From: Phallusia mammillata
Taxonomy: Eukaryota; Chordata; Ascidiacea; Phlebobranchia; Ascidiidae
Direction: 5' to 3'
Assembly: GCA_003260075.1 (NCBI GenBank)
Contig: QLIY01000073.1
Span: 122,464 to 186,463, forward strand
Length of the DNA stretch: 64,000 nucleotides
Positions within the stretch are counted from its first letter, which is position 1, and each line of letters begins with the position of its first letter. A program made the position numbers and the translations under genes. Positions 12,253-24,351 of the stretch are shown here, piece by piece. The notes beneath the pieces are model-generated. The model saw only the letters and a list, made by a program, of their open reading frames with translations, made no database searches and had not been told where the DNA came from.

Positions 12253-15200
12253 TCATCTGCATGCACACGACGCAGCAACCATGTCTTTGTATCTGCGCAG
12301 GACCACGTAGTCGTTGTGATCAAAGTACAGCAGGTTGATATCGTACAGTTGGTCCGGTGTGCAGCACGGCATGTCCACAGGTTGACCACCCAGGCCCAAT
12401 GTGTGCATTATACTTTGAACTGTAGCGTGGTTGCTTGGTTTCAAATTTTGCCCGAGCGGAAAGGCACACTTTCCCCGGCAGTGGTACGCGTTGTATCCCT
12501 GTGGGTGTATAATCCACCCCGACCACCCCATCTCTTCGAAATCGACGTAGAGCGGATATCGGCGACACGAGCGGGAGGCCGATGACTCAGTGGAGAGAGT
12601 AGAGAAAGAAGGGAAACGCGCTGTGGACCCGGAAAAACTGTGTGACGAGCCTGATGGTTGAGTGTTTTTGCCGCTGCTGCCGTCTGCCGCGTAATCAACA
12701 TCCCATGTGACGTAATCGTCAAATGCTTTTCCGTAATCATAGGATTCCCAACTTTCAACGGGTTGAGTGGTTTTATTAACTTTTGATATGTGCGCATTTT
12801 CCGGGTTTTGCGTCTTTTCCGTTTTCTTTTCCGATTTCTTGTGGCCAGTTTCCGCTTTAGATTTCTTTGGATTTTTAGTAGAGCGCTTACTTCGTACAAT
12901 CTCCGCTCGGTCATGGGATGAAGGAACGTTGTCGTCTATAGACTGAGCGCGGTTCAGCAATTCAATAGTTTCTGCAAAAAATCAAAGACATGAGTTAGAA
13001 GTCTGATAAACAGCAGCTAAGGCTAAAACTGCAATTTTCGAGCTTAAAAATCTCACATAAAATTCGATAAATGGTTTTGAAATAGATTTTTGATTTAGCT
13101 AAGTTCACCTAATACAATAGAAGGCATTACACATTTTCACCTGTTTTTGCAATACCGAATTAAATGATCTGTGCAGCTCCTTATATGTTTTTGATTTAAG
13201 CTTGAACAATTAATACGACAGTCTCAGTCAATTTTTGAACCGTTTCTATTTTTTATTTTAGCATAAGTTTACTTTCTCAAAAGGCCCAAAGTTAGACATA
13301 CTACAAAGTTTATAGACCTGGAAAGACTTCTGTAGTGGGTTCGAATCCCACCGCAGGTTAGATTTTTCTAGCCTGTGTCTTGCCATGTGATGGCAAATGC
13401 TTGGTGACCGACTTGATTCGGTATAGCGCTTTTAATGGGCCTGGCGTACTGTGAAAGATTATAGTGAGGGTCTAATATATGTGTGTGAAATAATAACCGC
13501 TGCGATAGTTGGTGGATTTGTGGCAAAAACCTTAAGCTGTCCATTTCATCATGGCCATAACATTTGCTGCTTACTTGTCTTTTGCGAATGGTGGATCACG
13601 TGATCGCTATTGTTGGAGAACAGAACAAGGATTGGTTGTTTCCACTTGGAAAGCGAGCGTGACGTCATCACCTTGCCGCGTTTCGAGGTGGTTTCTATGG
13701 TGATGCCGAGATTTTCCGACCCGTCAATGTTCCAACGTTCAACCTGAAAACGAAACCGAAATTTTGGTCAGATTTTAATGCAGCAGTTTTGTGAACATGT
13801 TAATCAAGAAAATATCCAGAAGGGGTAAAAGTAACCAAGTTAAAATTACAGAAGCTGTGCGGCAAATGGGTGAGTCGGGGCATGAAACTGACCAATTAGC
13901 TTAAAAGTATCGAACCCAGCTATCCTTAAAATATTTGAAACTATGTATTTAAACTAAGTTAGCTAACAAATTTATAGCAAATCTGTCATGCATTTTTGAC
14001 GTCCAAATAAAAAATCACATCCCGAAAAAATGCAATTATAAAGATCATGAAATGGTTATCAATCTTGATAGAGTTTATAAAATTAAAAAAAGAAGAAGTT
14101 ATGATTCGTTTGGACAACCTGTTTGATTTACAGATTTTAATGCAGCACTTTTGAAAAGAACAAACCAATAGAGGTAAAGAAAAGTAATGAACATGACAAA
14201 ACTAACTTTGTGTATAAGCAACCGAACGGGTACAGCAAATACCGTATAATGTCAATAAAGGATATATTTTTTAAACTTAAAATATGAATAGAACAAACAA
14301 TGTAAGTACATATCCACGAAAATGATGATGTCACAATAGACCAAGTGAACGTACAAAGCGACATGAGCGTTTGCCGAAACGTTTTGAAATAAAGCATGTC
14401 GGACCAGACGTCCGTTTGGACCACTGCAAAGGTTCTCATTTTATTAAACTTCTAGCTCGGAGTGTTACGTTTAACTTGGCTTTGCAACTGTATTCTTTAA
14501 AGTGTTTTGTATGCATTACCGTGGTTAGAAGCGGGAAAATCTGCCATCCGTACAGATGGGATGGAAGACGTCTGGCAGCCACCAGAGCTTTACGTGTTTT
14601 GCCACTCGGGTGCTTCGGGGGTAACGTCTGAAAAACATAGAGTTATTTAAATTTACAAATTGAACTCTATCACATCATTGAAACAATTAGTTTTTGGTTA
14701 AGTTTTTTTGTAGGTGAAACCATGAGTTATCAAGAGTTCCTTTGCAGTACGGTTGCGTTAAATATAATGTATTTCCACAAATGTCCTCTATTATTATCNA
14801 CAGATGGGATGGAAGACGTCTGGCAGCCACCAGAGCTTTACGTGTTTTGCCACTCGGGTGCTTCGGGGGTAACGTCTGAAAAACATTTTATTTAAATTTA
14901 CAAAATTGAACTCTATCACATCATTGAAACAATTAGTTTTTGGTTAAGTTTATTGTAGGTGAAACAATGAGTTATCAAGAGTTCCTTTGCAGTACGGTTG
15001 CGTTGAATATAATGTGTTTTCCACATGTCTTCTATTATTATCTTAGTCATAGCTAATTATTCGACATTTAGTTTTTCGTGCACTATGCTAGAAGTTATTT
15101 TGAAGCAATACTGGTTTGTAACGCTTTTTTAAAATCTACAACAAAAGACGGGTTTGTCAAACAAACTCCATTTTCTATGCACCAACGCTACGGTTTTGTG

Positions 15201-17093
15201 CAAGTTAACATCTGTTAAGCAAAACGAACCCCCCCCCCTATATTGTTGACGCAACATTGGCTCAGCCAGCCCTGGAGAATTTAAAATCACATACAAGGAA
15301 ATTTATTTATCCGAAAATGCAAAAGATGTACTTTGTCTGAAGCTAGATAAGAACAGAAATCACAAACCAAAATTATTTTAGGCAACCAAAACCAACAATA
15401 TGTGAACCCCCCCCCCAACATACCTGATAAATTTTTATGAAGTAACTTCCGGGCTTCGTAAATCGATCCGCGAATTTGGGTCTTTCCTGATAAACATGCA
15501 ACTCAGCGTCCAACCCCCCCCCCAACATACCTGATAAATTTTTATGAAGTAACTTCCGGGCTTCGTAAATCTATCCGCAAATTTGGGTCTTTCCTGGTAA
15601 ACATGCAACTCAGCGTCCAGTATGGTTTCCCTGCTGTCAACAGGACGGAGATCAAATCGACAACTTTTCGGGCAGTTTTTATCTGCAAAACGAATAAAAA
15701 AAGTCAAAACTGAGAATATTGTCGGTTTTGTTTGTGATTGCTGTTTTAAGATTACAATTACAATGAAGCTTTTTCATGTATTGTTGATGCCACATTGGCT
15801 CGACCAACCTTGAAGAATTCAAAATCACATCATACAATGAAAGTTATTTATCCGAAAATGTGCAAGATGTACTCTGACAAAAGCCAGATAAGAACAGAAA
15901 TCACGAACCAAAATTATTTTAGGAAACCAACAATATGTGACGTAACAAATGCCTGACGTCACTTCAAAACCCAAGCGTTAGTACTAAGAAGTCGTGAAGC
16001 AAAGACTAGAACCAAACATTTTTTCAACAAAAAAGCTCGTCAAATAAACGTGTTAGAATCGTTCAAGCCTGCTTTGAAAGCGAAATAATCGAAGAAATGG
16101 GAGAAATATTACGGGTTACTCACCAATATTGGGAATACTTCGGACGGTGTCAGCGTCCAGTAAGCCTGGAGCTCTAGTGATACCATGTCGGTCAGCAATT
16201 GTGTTGTACAAATCCACCATATATTTGGGCGGTTTCTTAACTTGGTGAAGTGGGTTGCTCATTAACGTATTTATCACAGGCTCCTAAAACGAAAACCACA
16301 TTTGATGTAAAATATATAACTGTTACAAAACACAAAATGAAGACCAGATTAGATTTGCCTTTAATCAGGTAAATAAAATTAGTGACGTAAATTTAGATTG
16401 ATTTTTTTCACATCGTTGTTACCAACAGTAGGGACAATGAAAAGACAATGGCGCCGTTGTAACTAGCTTAAAAAAGTTGAAAAACAACTGGTCTACTTGT
16501 TATTATAGAGCAAAATATTTTTATTTCGTACTATGAGATAATAGTTTTAAACATACGTTCAATACTGGGATCGCCCTAAAGATATTTCTATCTGTTTTTT
16601 TTATGCCATAAGCGTAAGGGAATACTGCCCCCCCCCCTTTATTTCGTACTATGAGATAATAGTTTTAAACATACGTTCAATACTGAGATCGCCCTAAAGA
16701 TATTTCTATCTGTTTTTTTTTATGCCATAAGCGTAAGGGAATACTTGCAAAACCGGCATATTCGATATAACGCCTTCAATGGGCTTTGCGTACTAAAATT
16801 TATAGTAATTACTATTTTTTATGTCGTCTCACCGGCAAATCAAACATATACAAGAGTTCACGCATAGCGTTCGTTTTGATGTCTTTGGGTAAAGCTTGGA
16901 CCATTTCCTTAAATCTTCGCTTCATCATTTCGTTTTCAGTGAAAAATCTTGAGTTTTTGTGCCGATCCTCCAGAAGATGTCGGCTCACCATCTCTACCAT
17001 CCTCTTCTGCTTCCGTGCATGAGGTTTTGATGAGGAGGAGTGGATGCAAAGAACGATAAGACACACCAACACCAGTTTAAAAAGTTTCATCAT
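12253..17093 (-). CDS. Admp: ADMP, BMP/GDF-class TGF-beta ligand
   Basis: This is a secreted dorsoventral patterning ligand of the BMP branch (anti-dorsalizing morphogenetic protein). Six exons: 17093-16833, 16283-16124, 15682-15531, 14627-14520, 13743-13575 and 12971-12253. They join in frame to 522 residues. Residues 1-22 are a signal peptide. The propeptide carries a YMVDLYNTIAD block and a QPILVLFSN block typical of the family. A furin-type site RSKR lies at about 310-313. The C-terminal ligand domain has the seven-cysteine knot: SCRRYPLYVDF, GWSGWIIHPQGYNAYHC, RGKCAFPL, SNHATVQ, MPCC and a final SCACR. The lysine-rich stretch between RSKR and the first knot cysteine is unusually long (about 100 residues). 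The ADMP call rather than another BMP rests on the knot sequence plus the adjacent Pinhead gene. Poly-C/n junctions create extra partial copies of exons 3 and 4. Confidence 0.92.
13313..13487 (+). mobile_element. tRNA-derived SINE copy in Admp intron 5
   Basis: A B-box-like GGGTTCGAATCCCACC is followed by text shared with the copy at 51720-51835 on the opposite strand: a 'tttttctagcct...tgtcttgccat' block, 'aatgcttggtgaccg' and 'ggtatagcgcttttaatgggcctggc'. Two independently placed copies sharing this order define a dispersed SINE family. The A-box end is degraded. Confidence 0.7.
14552..15042 (-). repeat. Near-identical duplicate pair joined by a single n (Admp exon 4)
   Basis: 14552-14798 and 14800-15042 are almost the same sequence, separated by one n at 14799. 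The second copy contains Admp exon 4 cut off at its donor side (14800-14869), while the intact exon is at 14520-14627. Differences are scattered single bases and small indels, as between two haplotypes. Confidence 0.8.
15229..15523 (-). repeat. Two allelic-looking fragments bracketed by three C10 tracts
   Basis: C10 tracts at 15229-15238, 15407-15416 and 15514-15523 bracket two fragments. 15239-15406 is a diverged copy of 15776-15938. 15417-15513 is a near copy of 15524-15620 and carries a truncated duplicate of Admp exon 3. The fragments are out of order relative to the intact sequence, which suggests small unmerged contigs placed in a gap. Confidence 0.8.
16518..16746. repeat. Duplicate pair around a C10 tract (Admp intron 1)
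   Basis: 16518-16627 and 16638-16746 are nearly identical and meet at ten C (16628-16637). The tail of the second copy and the text after it ('ttcgatataacgccttcaatgggctttgcgtac') also resembles the 3' end of the SINE family. Confidence 0.8.
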
Positions 17094-17106
17094 TTTTCAG
17101 GTTTGT

Positions 17107-17110
17107 CTGA
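17107..17110 (-). promoter_or_regulatory. 3' splice (or trans-splice) acceptor just before the Admp ATG
   Basis: On the minus strand a T-run ending TTGTTCAG lies 13 bases before the Admp start codon. It is a strong acceptor consensus in the 5' UTR. It could close a leader intron or be the site for spliced-leader addition, which is common in Ciona. The sequence cannot decide between these. Confidence 0.45.
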
Positions 17111-17313
17111 ACAAAAAAAATTGGTTACAAATTAGAAATTTGTAAAGTTTTTAAAAAAATAAATGTTTTTGTTTTGCGTTCATAATTCTTTCACTAAATA
17201 TTTGAATATAATTTCACAAAAATAACATTACAACTAAAATACGAATGATGGCCTAGGCCTAGGATGACGTCACACGCTAGGGTATTTAGGTGAAAATGGG
17301 ATAAAATTCTTAT

Positions 17314-17569
17314 TACAATTTTCCCATTTTGCTATTATTCGCATTTAGTATTTCCTTTGTAGGTACGCTTAAAAACAGACATGCACAAACAAAACCCTGA
17401 TTCTAAACTGATTTCTTTAAGGAATGCAACTTTCATGCCCCCCCCCCTACAATTTTCCCATTTTGCTATTATTCGCATTTAGTATTTCCTTTGTACGTAC
17501 GCTTAAAAACAGACATGCACAAACAAAACCCTGATCTAAACTGATTTCTTTAAGGAATGCAACTTTCAT
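17314..17569. repeat. Duplicate pair around a C10 tract upstream of Admp
   Basis: 17314-17437 and 17448-17569 are nearly identical, separated by ten C at 17438-17447. They lie in the Admp 5' region, so the promoter-to-ATG distance is probably about 130 bases shorter than shown. Confidence 0.8.
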
Positions 17570-17694
17570 AACATTTCTTATCACTAAGAATTTTTTGAAA
17601 TCTGCCGCACTTTAATTAAGACCGATCTATCTAACATATACTTCTGTCGTTCGAAGTTCGAAGGTGACTGCCGCTGTCTAAGACGAACTCGCTT

Positions 17695-17702
17695 CTTATA
17701 TA
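17695..17702 (-). promoter_or_regulatory. Candidate Admp TATA box
   Basis: The minus strand reads TATATAAG about 600 bases upstream of the Admp ATG (about 470 if the C10 duplication is collapsed). It is the best TATA-like match in this interval on the right strand. Confidence 0.4.
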
Positions 17703-20102
17703 TCTTCCTTCGGGCTCCAGACCCGTAAACAAACATACAGCGGGTGTTCAGACCCAGGAAGCGAAGATCAGACTAGCGAATAAATGCCGACATGGACCTC
17801 CGACAGTACAACGCAGCAGGGGGGACTGCTCATCTCAACTAAACCACCAATATTTCTGCAGCTTGTAACTTATACCAGGTACCACCTGTTGCGGGGCTCC
17901 CTAATTGTGCACAAGTTTCGTAAAAAAAGATTCGCTAAACGTTTGTGTCATTACGATTCCCAGCTGTTGATAAGACAAGGTAGCAATTAACTCCTCGGTC
18001 CCTTCACGCTTTATCGCAGTTACGAAAACACAAGAGCGAGTATTCGAGTTTGTAGCGCGAACGCGAGCCAATTACTCGGCACAACTTGACTTTGCAGCTT
18101 ACCAAAGGTGCGAAGAGCCTTGTTCAATGCGATTAACATGTTTGCAATGGGCTTATTCGAGGCATCGCATCGTTTGGTCTTTAATCAGACCCTAATTTGA
18201 TGCGTTTTCAGTGATAATTTGTGTTGTCATATGGATTTGCATTATTAAGTTATGAGTATACTTGCAAAAACCCTAAAAAGAGACATGTTTTTAAGACTTG
18301 TTTGTTTCGTGTTCTTAAATACTATTGTTTTGTAACTTTTTGAAAGCAGCACTTCGGTTCATTAGTTTTTAGTGATACTGCATGTTAAATGCGTCATGTG
18401 GATTTGCATTGCCACCTTAAAAAAATACCAATATTGCCCTATAGTTTCTCATTTGTTGTCTATTACCAACTATTTCGTCTTCAGAAGTACGATTTTTGCC
18501 ATTACAATTTTCGGAACAATCACAAAAGCCACACACAAGAACATTAGTTGCAGATCAATATCTCCATGAGAAGTTTATAAATCCAACATAAAATATAGAT
18601 TTAATCAGTTTAGTTTTTTGCAAGAAAAAAATGTCAAACATCTAGTGATCCGCCGTTAATGCCGGGCGAGACTTCTTTTAACATTTATGTGCCCCCCAAA
18701 TAGTCAGGCGCATAAACAGAAAGTAAAATTCATTATAAGACCGTGTGCATTGCTGCATAGATAACTTGACTAGATTGTTCGTAATTTTAATGGTTAGTGA
18801 TTTCATCACCAAGTTCCCGATCTCGTAGTATACCTTAACGTGCTTTCTTGAGACGTGGTATAATTTACACATATGTGTAGTAAAATGTCAACGCCTTGTA
18901 AAAACTATCGCCTTGAAATCGATAGGTTTAATAAACAAAGTGCTAAATGTGTTTTAATTATACTTTTTTAGAATTGGATTAAGTTGTTTATTGGTGCACT
19001 TCTAGATTTCGTGCAAAAATGACAATAAATTTGAATTTGTTTGGAAGCAATGTGAAATTGTTTGGTGAATAGTAGTGGACAAATGTTGACATTTATTTGC
19101 TCAAAATATAGACTTTTAAGGGGTTCGCCAAAGATTTTTTAGTTTTTGAGCTTTTGTGTTTACTGTTAGTAAACTTTACTTCAGATTTCTTGGGGTTTTA
19201 GTTGAGCGCTATTTCGTAAATTAATTTGTTTAGAAGTAGTTTGGAGTTTATTTATTTACCATCAATTTGCAATTTGGGTTTATGAAAACATATTTTAAAG
19301 TACTATTGACAGGGGAAAATATTATTTTCTAGTAAATTTGTTTCCAACAATTTAATTCTCTTCCATGTTCACAAAAATTTCACGCTCGTTTATCGCAAAA
19401 AGTGTGAACAAATTTCACGGCAAATCTGCATTTCCGAGTTACTAGCATGAAATTCAACACAATACAAGGAGCAGAAGAAACAATATTGCCACAAGTAACC
19501 ATTGAAACAACGCCGCAAGGCCTTATGACGACACAAAGGCGATTGGTGACGACATCGACAAACAAGCAAGCCGCTGAAACAATGACTATTGTGACGTTGA
19601 TAATTTGACAAAGCACCTTACGCGTTAAGTCGTTTGTTGGTTTATCAGCACGAGAGTAAGTTTCTAATTTGTGCATTGTTGTCTCAACCTACATACGGGC
19701 ATTGTTTCGACGCTGCAACGCCGCAGATGCATTTTATTGTTTGTTTTGTCACAATCCAAACAAAGTGACAGGTGTTTAGGAGTAGAAGTTGCTGGTTGAG
19801 AATTTCAAACGTAAAAATGCAAAACTTCATGATAATAGTTTGTCATTTATTAAAGAATCAGCGAGCAGATAGGTCGACAAACAAGATGGTATGATTTGGT
19901 CGCAAAAAATTCTTTCCAACTTTAATTTGCGTTTCTGTGCTTAAGTTTCAGGACAAAAACATTTGAGATTTTACGAACAAGCCACAATGAAAAAATAAAC
20001 ATTTTTCCGACACAACTGAAAAAATAACGAAGCCAACACTTCCTCCACATACGTCATCACAATGGAACCACGAGGAACAAATTACGTCACTACATGACGT
20101 CA
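17703..20102. other. Pinhead-Admp intergenic region
   Basis: About 2.4 kb between the Pinhead stop codon and the candidate Admp promoter. No coding exon is recognised. This stretch should hold the Admp cis-regulatory elements and the Pinhead 3' UTR. Several CRE-type palindromes TGACGTCA occur at and just beyond its right edge. Confidence 0.5.
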
Positions 20103-22701
20103 TCACGCGCATCCACATCGGCGCACCTGGGCCACATGCTCTGTGGCGCCCTCTTTATTGGTGTACGTGACGTCATGGATACGGGTCGGTGAGCAAGTGA
20201 CGTCATGAGTTTCGAGCGCCATTAAACATTTCTTGATTTGGTGTCCGCGGCGTTTGGCGCGAAGCACACAACGCTCTATTGGTTCGCACGTTCCCACGCA
20301 ACGACCTACGTCAATCACCTAAAATGAAGTAGAAGTTAGAGGCACGTTAATCCAACGACACCTTTAAAGTAATCACTTGTAATCTACTGTCAAAATTTCC
20401 GGTAAACTGCTTTGAGTAAAAATATACTTAAAAATACTGCTTTTATCCCTGAAATTTTGGCGCTCAAACTGGTATTATTAGTTATTACCCAAAATATAAA
20501 ATACGACTTCAATGGGACTTTCGCCAACTGTACAATTATTATTTACCTTAGTTGCCAAAGAAAATTCGCCAGTCAGTTGGTTGAGTGCTCGTTCCGTAAC
20601 GGCTACGTTAAAATGTTGGCGATAGCAAGTTGCTTCACATTTGCATTCGGCCACTGACTGAACGCTGATCACTCCGTTTGGTCCCATTATCGGTTTGGAT
20701 GTTGTGCGAATTGTTCTGCAGGCTTTTCCACCTTAAAAAGAAATTACCAAGATAAGTTCGAGTGCTATTGTGTGGCTATGTTTTTATTCACCAAGCGAAA
20801 AAAACTCTTAGTACATTGTAAAATCAAATTGGTAAATTTTGCTTTCAAAAAAACAAACAATATAAACTAAATTGTTTGCCAGTAACAAAAACCCATCGCC
20901 GTTCCTAAATAATAAAACCCATTAAGTCGTATAAATTACCTTTCTTGCATCCGCCAACACACCGGCCAATATCTACGGTGGCCTCAAATTGGGTGCCGAC
21001 AAAAAATCTCTTCAACTTCGGAACACGATCACATCGCTTCGGGATCTTTCGGCATTCACACTCATCTATGACGTCATAGACCTTCGGGCCTCGGTTGATT
21101 GTGACGGTTTCAACGTGAACCAGGGAGGGTTCGCATGACGCAGCTGCCTCCGATCCTGAGAGGGCGCAAGTGGATGACTCGGACGACTCTTCCTGGAGAA
21201 TAGAATAAGGTACCATGACAAACTATTTCGTGATAAGGTACCATAACAAAAATAGCTTGTATTTTTGATTCGGAAATATACCGCTAAATGTCCGGATAAG
21301 AGTGTTATGATAAGATCTTGGTACCAATTTTTGGGCGCCAGTTCACCAGACAAATCCAGATCGTATCAATACTAAAATGAGGAGCAATTACGGAGACTAC
21401 ATCGCAAAAGGCATAGAGTCCTCAAAACACTTCGACAAACAATATCAGACGCAATATCACGGACTGGGACTTTCCTGCCACCGAATTCCAACGTCCAGTT
21501 AACCATTAGTTATTACAAAACGGTTTTGGTCCACAAACACAACCTAATGTAATAAATGACTAAACCGCGTACATTTAACTTATTTGTGAACGGACAAAAA
21601 TTAAGAAGTCAGACTTTAGACTGTCAGCAGGCCGATTAAATTTAATTTTATTCGTACCTGTCGTTCTTGTAGCCTCTCGAGCACGCTCACATATTGATTA
21701 CTTCGTACGCTCACACTTTCACCACACGTGGCGCTACAACGTCCAACGTCGAGACGAATAGGCCGTCCAGATGGATCTACAGAAAATAATAAAATGTTAT
21801 TTTGCTTGCTGCAAAAGTCAAGGCAGTGGTTGTATACAAAATGTAAGCAAACAAAATATGCGTATTACCAAAACCGACATAAAACTTGTTTAACACAAAA
21901 TATTGTTTAAGGTGTCAAAGGTAAATATATCTAATAGTGCAATAAACAGGAAGACAAAAAATGAAAATAAAAACAATCAAACATACCGACGCCGATGTTA
22001 AAGACGCGTGGCATTCGCCTACAACAGGTCGTTGCATCTGCGCAAGATTCTGAAACAAAATACAATAAACACTAGAAAAATGTCGTAACAAGACAAAATA
22101 TACCAAACAGCAAATATATACTCACGTGATAAAATTATGACGAAGAAAATGAGACAAAATGTTCTAAGTGATTCCATATCTCAAACCCCCCCCCCAATAG
22201 TAACATGTCATTTTATTTGCTGAAAAAACGCTCCAGATAAAGTACATAATGGTTTTAATAGGTACATCTGCAACAATGGATTAAAACGTTACTGTGTTTT
22301 AGTTTATTTTTACCAAGTTTATTCTGCTGCAAAAGTCAAGGCAGTGGTTGTATAAAAAATGTAAGCAAACAAAATATGCGTATTACCAAAACCGACATAT
22401 AACTTGTTTAACACAAAATATTGTTTAAGGTGTCAACAGGTAAATATATCTGATAGCGCAACAAACAGGAAGACAAATATGAAAAAGAAAACAATCAAAC
22501 ATACCGACGCCGATGTTAAAGCCCCCCCCCCCGCGTGGCATTCGTCTACAACAGGTCGTTGCATTTGCGCAAGATTCTGAAACAAAATACAATAAACACT
22601 AAAAAAATGTCTTAACAAGACAAAATATACCAAACAGCAAATATATACTTACGTGATAAAATTATGAAGAAAATGAGACAAAATGTTCTAAGTGATTCCA
22701 T
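20103..22701 (-). CDS. Pinhead: Pinhead, secreted cysteine-rich protein
   Basis: Pinhead is a secreted developmental protein linked to Admp in many animals. Six exons of one copy, 22177-22126, 22049-21987, 21776-21658, 21192-20940, 20731-20547 and 20318-20103, join in frame to 295 residues. Residues 1-17 form a hydrophobic signal peptide. Three modules begin with the same motif: LDVGRC at about residue 47, VDIGRC at about 151 and IDVGRC at about 226. Each is followed by C-rich text, with ECEC, ECKCEATC and a final RRCGCA. An alternative first pair of exons (22701-22653 and 22576-22505) is a near copy created by the C10 junctions at 22186 and 22522; it encodes the same signal peptide one residue shorter. 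The gene lies head-to-tail upstream of Admp on the same strand. Confidence 0.88.
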
Positions 22702-22709
22702 ATCTCAAG
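22186..22709 (-). repeat. Second copy of Pinhead exons 1-2 with two C10 tracts
   Basis: 22330-22709 repeats 21806-22184, including both 5' exons and the intron. C10 tracts at 22186-22195 and 22522-22532 bound and interrupt it; the second falls inside exon 2. The copies differ by scattered substitutions and one codon deletion. Confidence 0.8.
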
Positions 22710-22863
22710 TACTTTTTGCTTCTAAAAGTTGTAACTACTAACTCGATCTGAAAATTCTTTCGTGTGACTAAAATTTCACTGTGAGAACTGGCAGATAGGA
22801 ATAACAGATTCAGCTCTTGGGTATCCAGTATCGGAATGAGGCTTTGTAGAGTCGTAGCGCTGG

Positions 22864-22871
22864 CCTTTATA
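22864..22871 (-). promoter_or_regulatory. Candidate Pinhead TATA box
   Basis: The minus strand reads TATAAAGG about 165 bases upstream of the first Pinhead ATG (22701), a good TATA consensus at a plausible distance for a short leader. Confidence 0.5.
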
Positions 22872-23330
22872 CATCCACCGTTCTTCGGCGATTAGCTTGG
22901 GTGGCAGACAGCCTGGCATCGCACCGGTGGAGACAACACACCGACACAAAAGAAAACATGACTGGAAAACAGACAGACAATACGGCTGGGAAACTACCCC
23001 GGGCTCACCTACATTACATCGGGCCCAGACGGCTCTCAGGCGGCCCGACGCCGAGTTTAATTACCATCTGCTTCTGCAGGGCGCCTTTCGCGTAATCGAG
23101 CGATCGGTAACAATGGGCCAAACGTGCGGTTTGTTTGTGTTTGTCATGTCCCTGCAAGACGTCCACGCTTGCAAGCCACCCCCCATGTCGACTCACGCAC
23201 TTTCGTTGCAACTTGCCGTCGGGTCTACAAAGTCGCGTGCGCCTTTGTGACGTCACAATGCGTAGATGAGGACGACGTCACAAAAGTTTAGGGTTTTCGA
23301 TTGAAGTTTAACGCTTCCTTTTTATATAAT

Positions 23331-23331
<1 letters not shown>

Positions 23332-23407
<76 letters not shown>
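23332..23407. other. 76-base poly-C tract, possible gap placeholder
   Basis: An uninterrupted run of C with no flanking duplication. Given the ten-C junctions elsewhere, this may be an estimated-size gap written as C rather than true homopolymer. Confidence 0.5.
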
Positions 23408-23409
<2 letters not shown>

Positions 23410-23621
23410 AGGTTTTCGAAGTTGGAATTCTGCACAGAAGACTTTTCTTTTCAATCGAAGTTGCCTGTTGTCAAAACTGTCGCGAAATAAACAAGCGATT
23501 TTAATTACATTTATATTCTATAATTTTGCATGTAAAACAGAAAGTCTGGTATGTGTTGTAGTATTTTGCGTTGAATATGAACCAAACTGATTGCAAGTCT
23601 GACGATAACTTATGTTAAAAT

Positions 23622-24018
23622 TAGTGATGGGACGAGTACCCGGTACTCGGTATCGAACGATTTCAGTGGTATTGATACTCGTACTCGATATTGAAATATT
23701 TTGTCTCAGTTTTCGATACCAACGTGCGAGTACCGAAGGCCGATTTACACCATAAGAATATGGGCAACTTTATGCCAATATTTGCTTCGGACAGCACAAA
23801 ATCGGGAAAAAGTTCTGCCAGGGTACGTACATTTTTTTTGCTATCACGTGGGGATTACATTTTTCAGCGTGTGTGTGTGTGTGCACGCCTGTACACCGAC
23901 CATGGTAGATAAATTAGCCAGTGATATACAACTAAGTACAACACTACACTTAAGTACTCGGTATCGAAGGTATATACATGTGGCACTCGCTTCAAAACCT
24001 GGTATCGTCCCATCACTA
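23622..24018. mobile_element. hAT-type MITE 1 of an abutting pair
   Basis: Termini are TAGTGATGGGACGA and TCGTCCCATCACTA, perfectly inverted, with internal 'ggtatcga/actcg' repeats. The 8-bp flank GTTAAAAT (23614-23621) is matched by GTTAAGAT (24019-24026) on the right, one base apart. No transposase. Confidence 0.8.
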
Positions 24019-24026
24019 GTTAAGAT

Positions 24027-24351
24027 CAGAGTTGTAAACGGGCCTGAAACTGAAGCCCCAACCCGGTCCGAAAGTATAAACCCGAAACCTGGCCCGAACC
24101 TGAATCGTTTTTGGAAGCCCGTTCAGGTCCGAAAGGCAAAGTCTCAGAAAATACCAAGACAACAAACACAAAAGACAATTGGTCTTGAACAAGGCCTTTT
24201 AGAGATGTTTGACATTAGGCCAGGTCCAGAAATTGGATACTTAGCTAGTCAAATTTATTTAAATAAATACTGAAACAGAGTGTAAAGTCAGCCCGAATCA
24301 AACCCTTTTTTAAGAAACCCAAGCTCGAACCCGGCCTAACCTACAACTCTG
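24027..24351. mobile_element. hAT-type MITE 2, inserted at the target copy of MITE 1
   Basis: Termini are CAGAGTTGTAAACGG on the left and a CCTACAACTCTG-type right end. Flanks are GTTAAGAT (24019-24026) and GTTAAAAT (24352-24359). The interior contains 'aacccgaaacctggcccgaa' repeats. It begins exactly where the target duplication of MITE 1 ends. Confidence 0.75.

Noticed and set aside
23301..23504. Poly-proline ORFs across the long C runs (also at 35740 and 44792).
   Set aside because: They exist only because CCC encodes proline; no start context, splicing or conservation, and the runs may be gap symbols.
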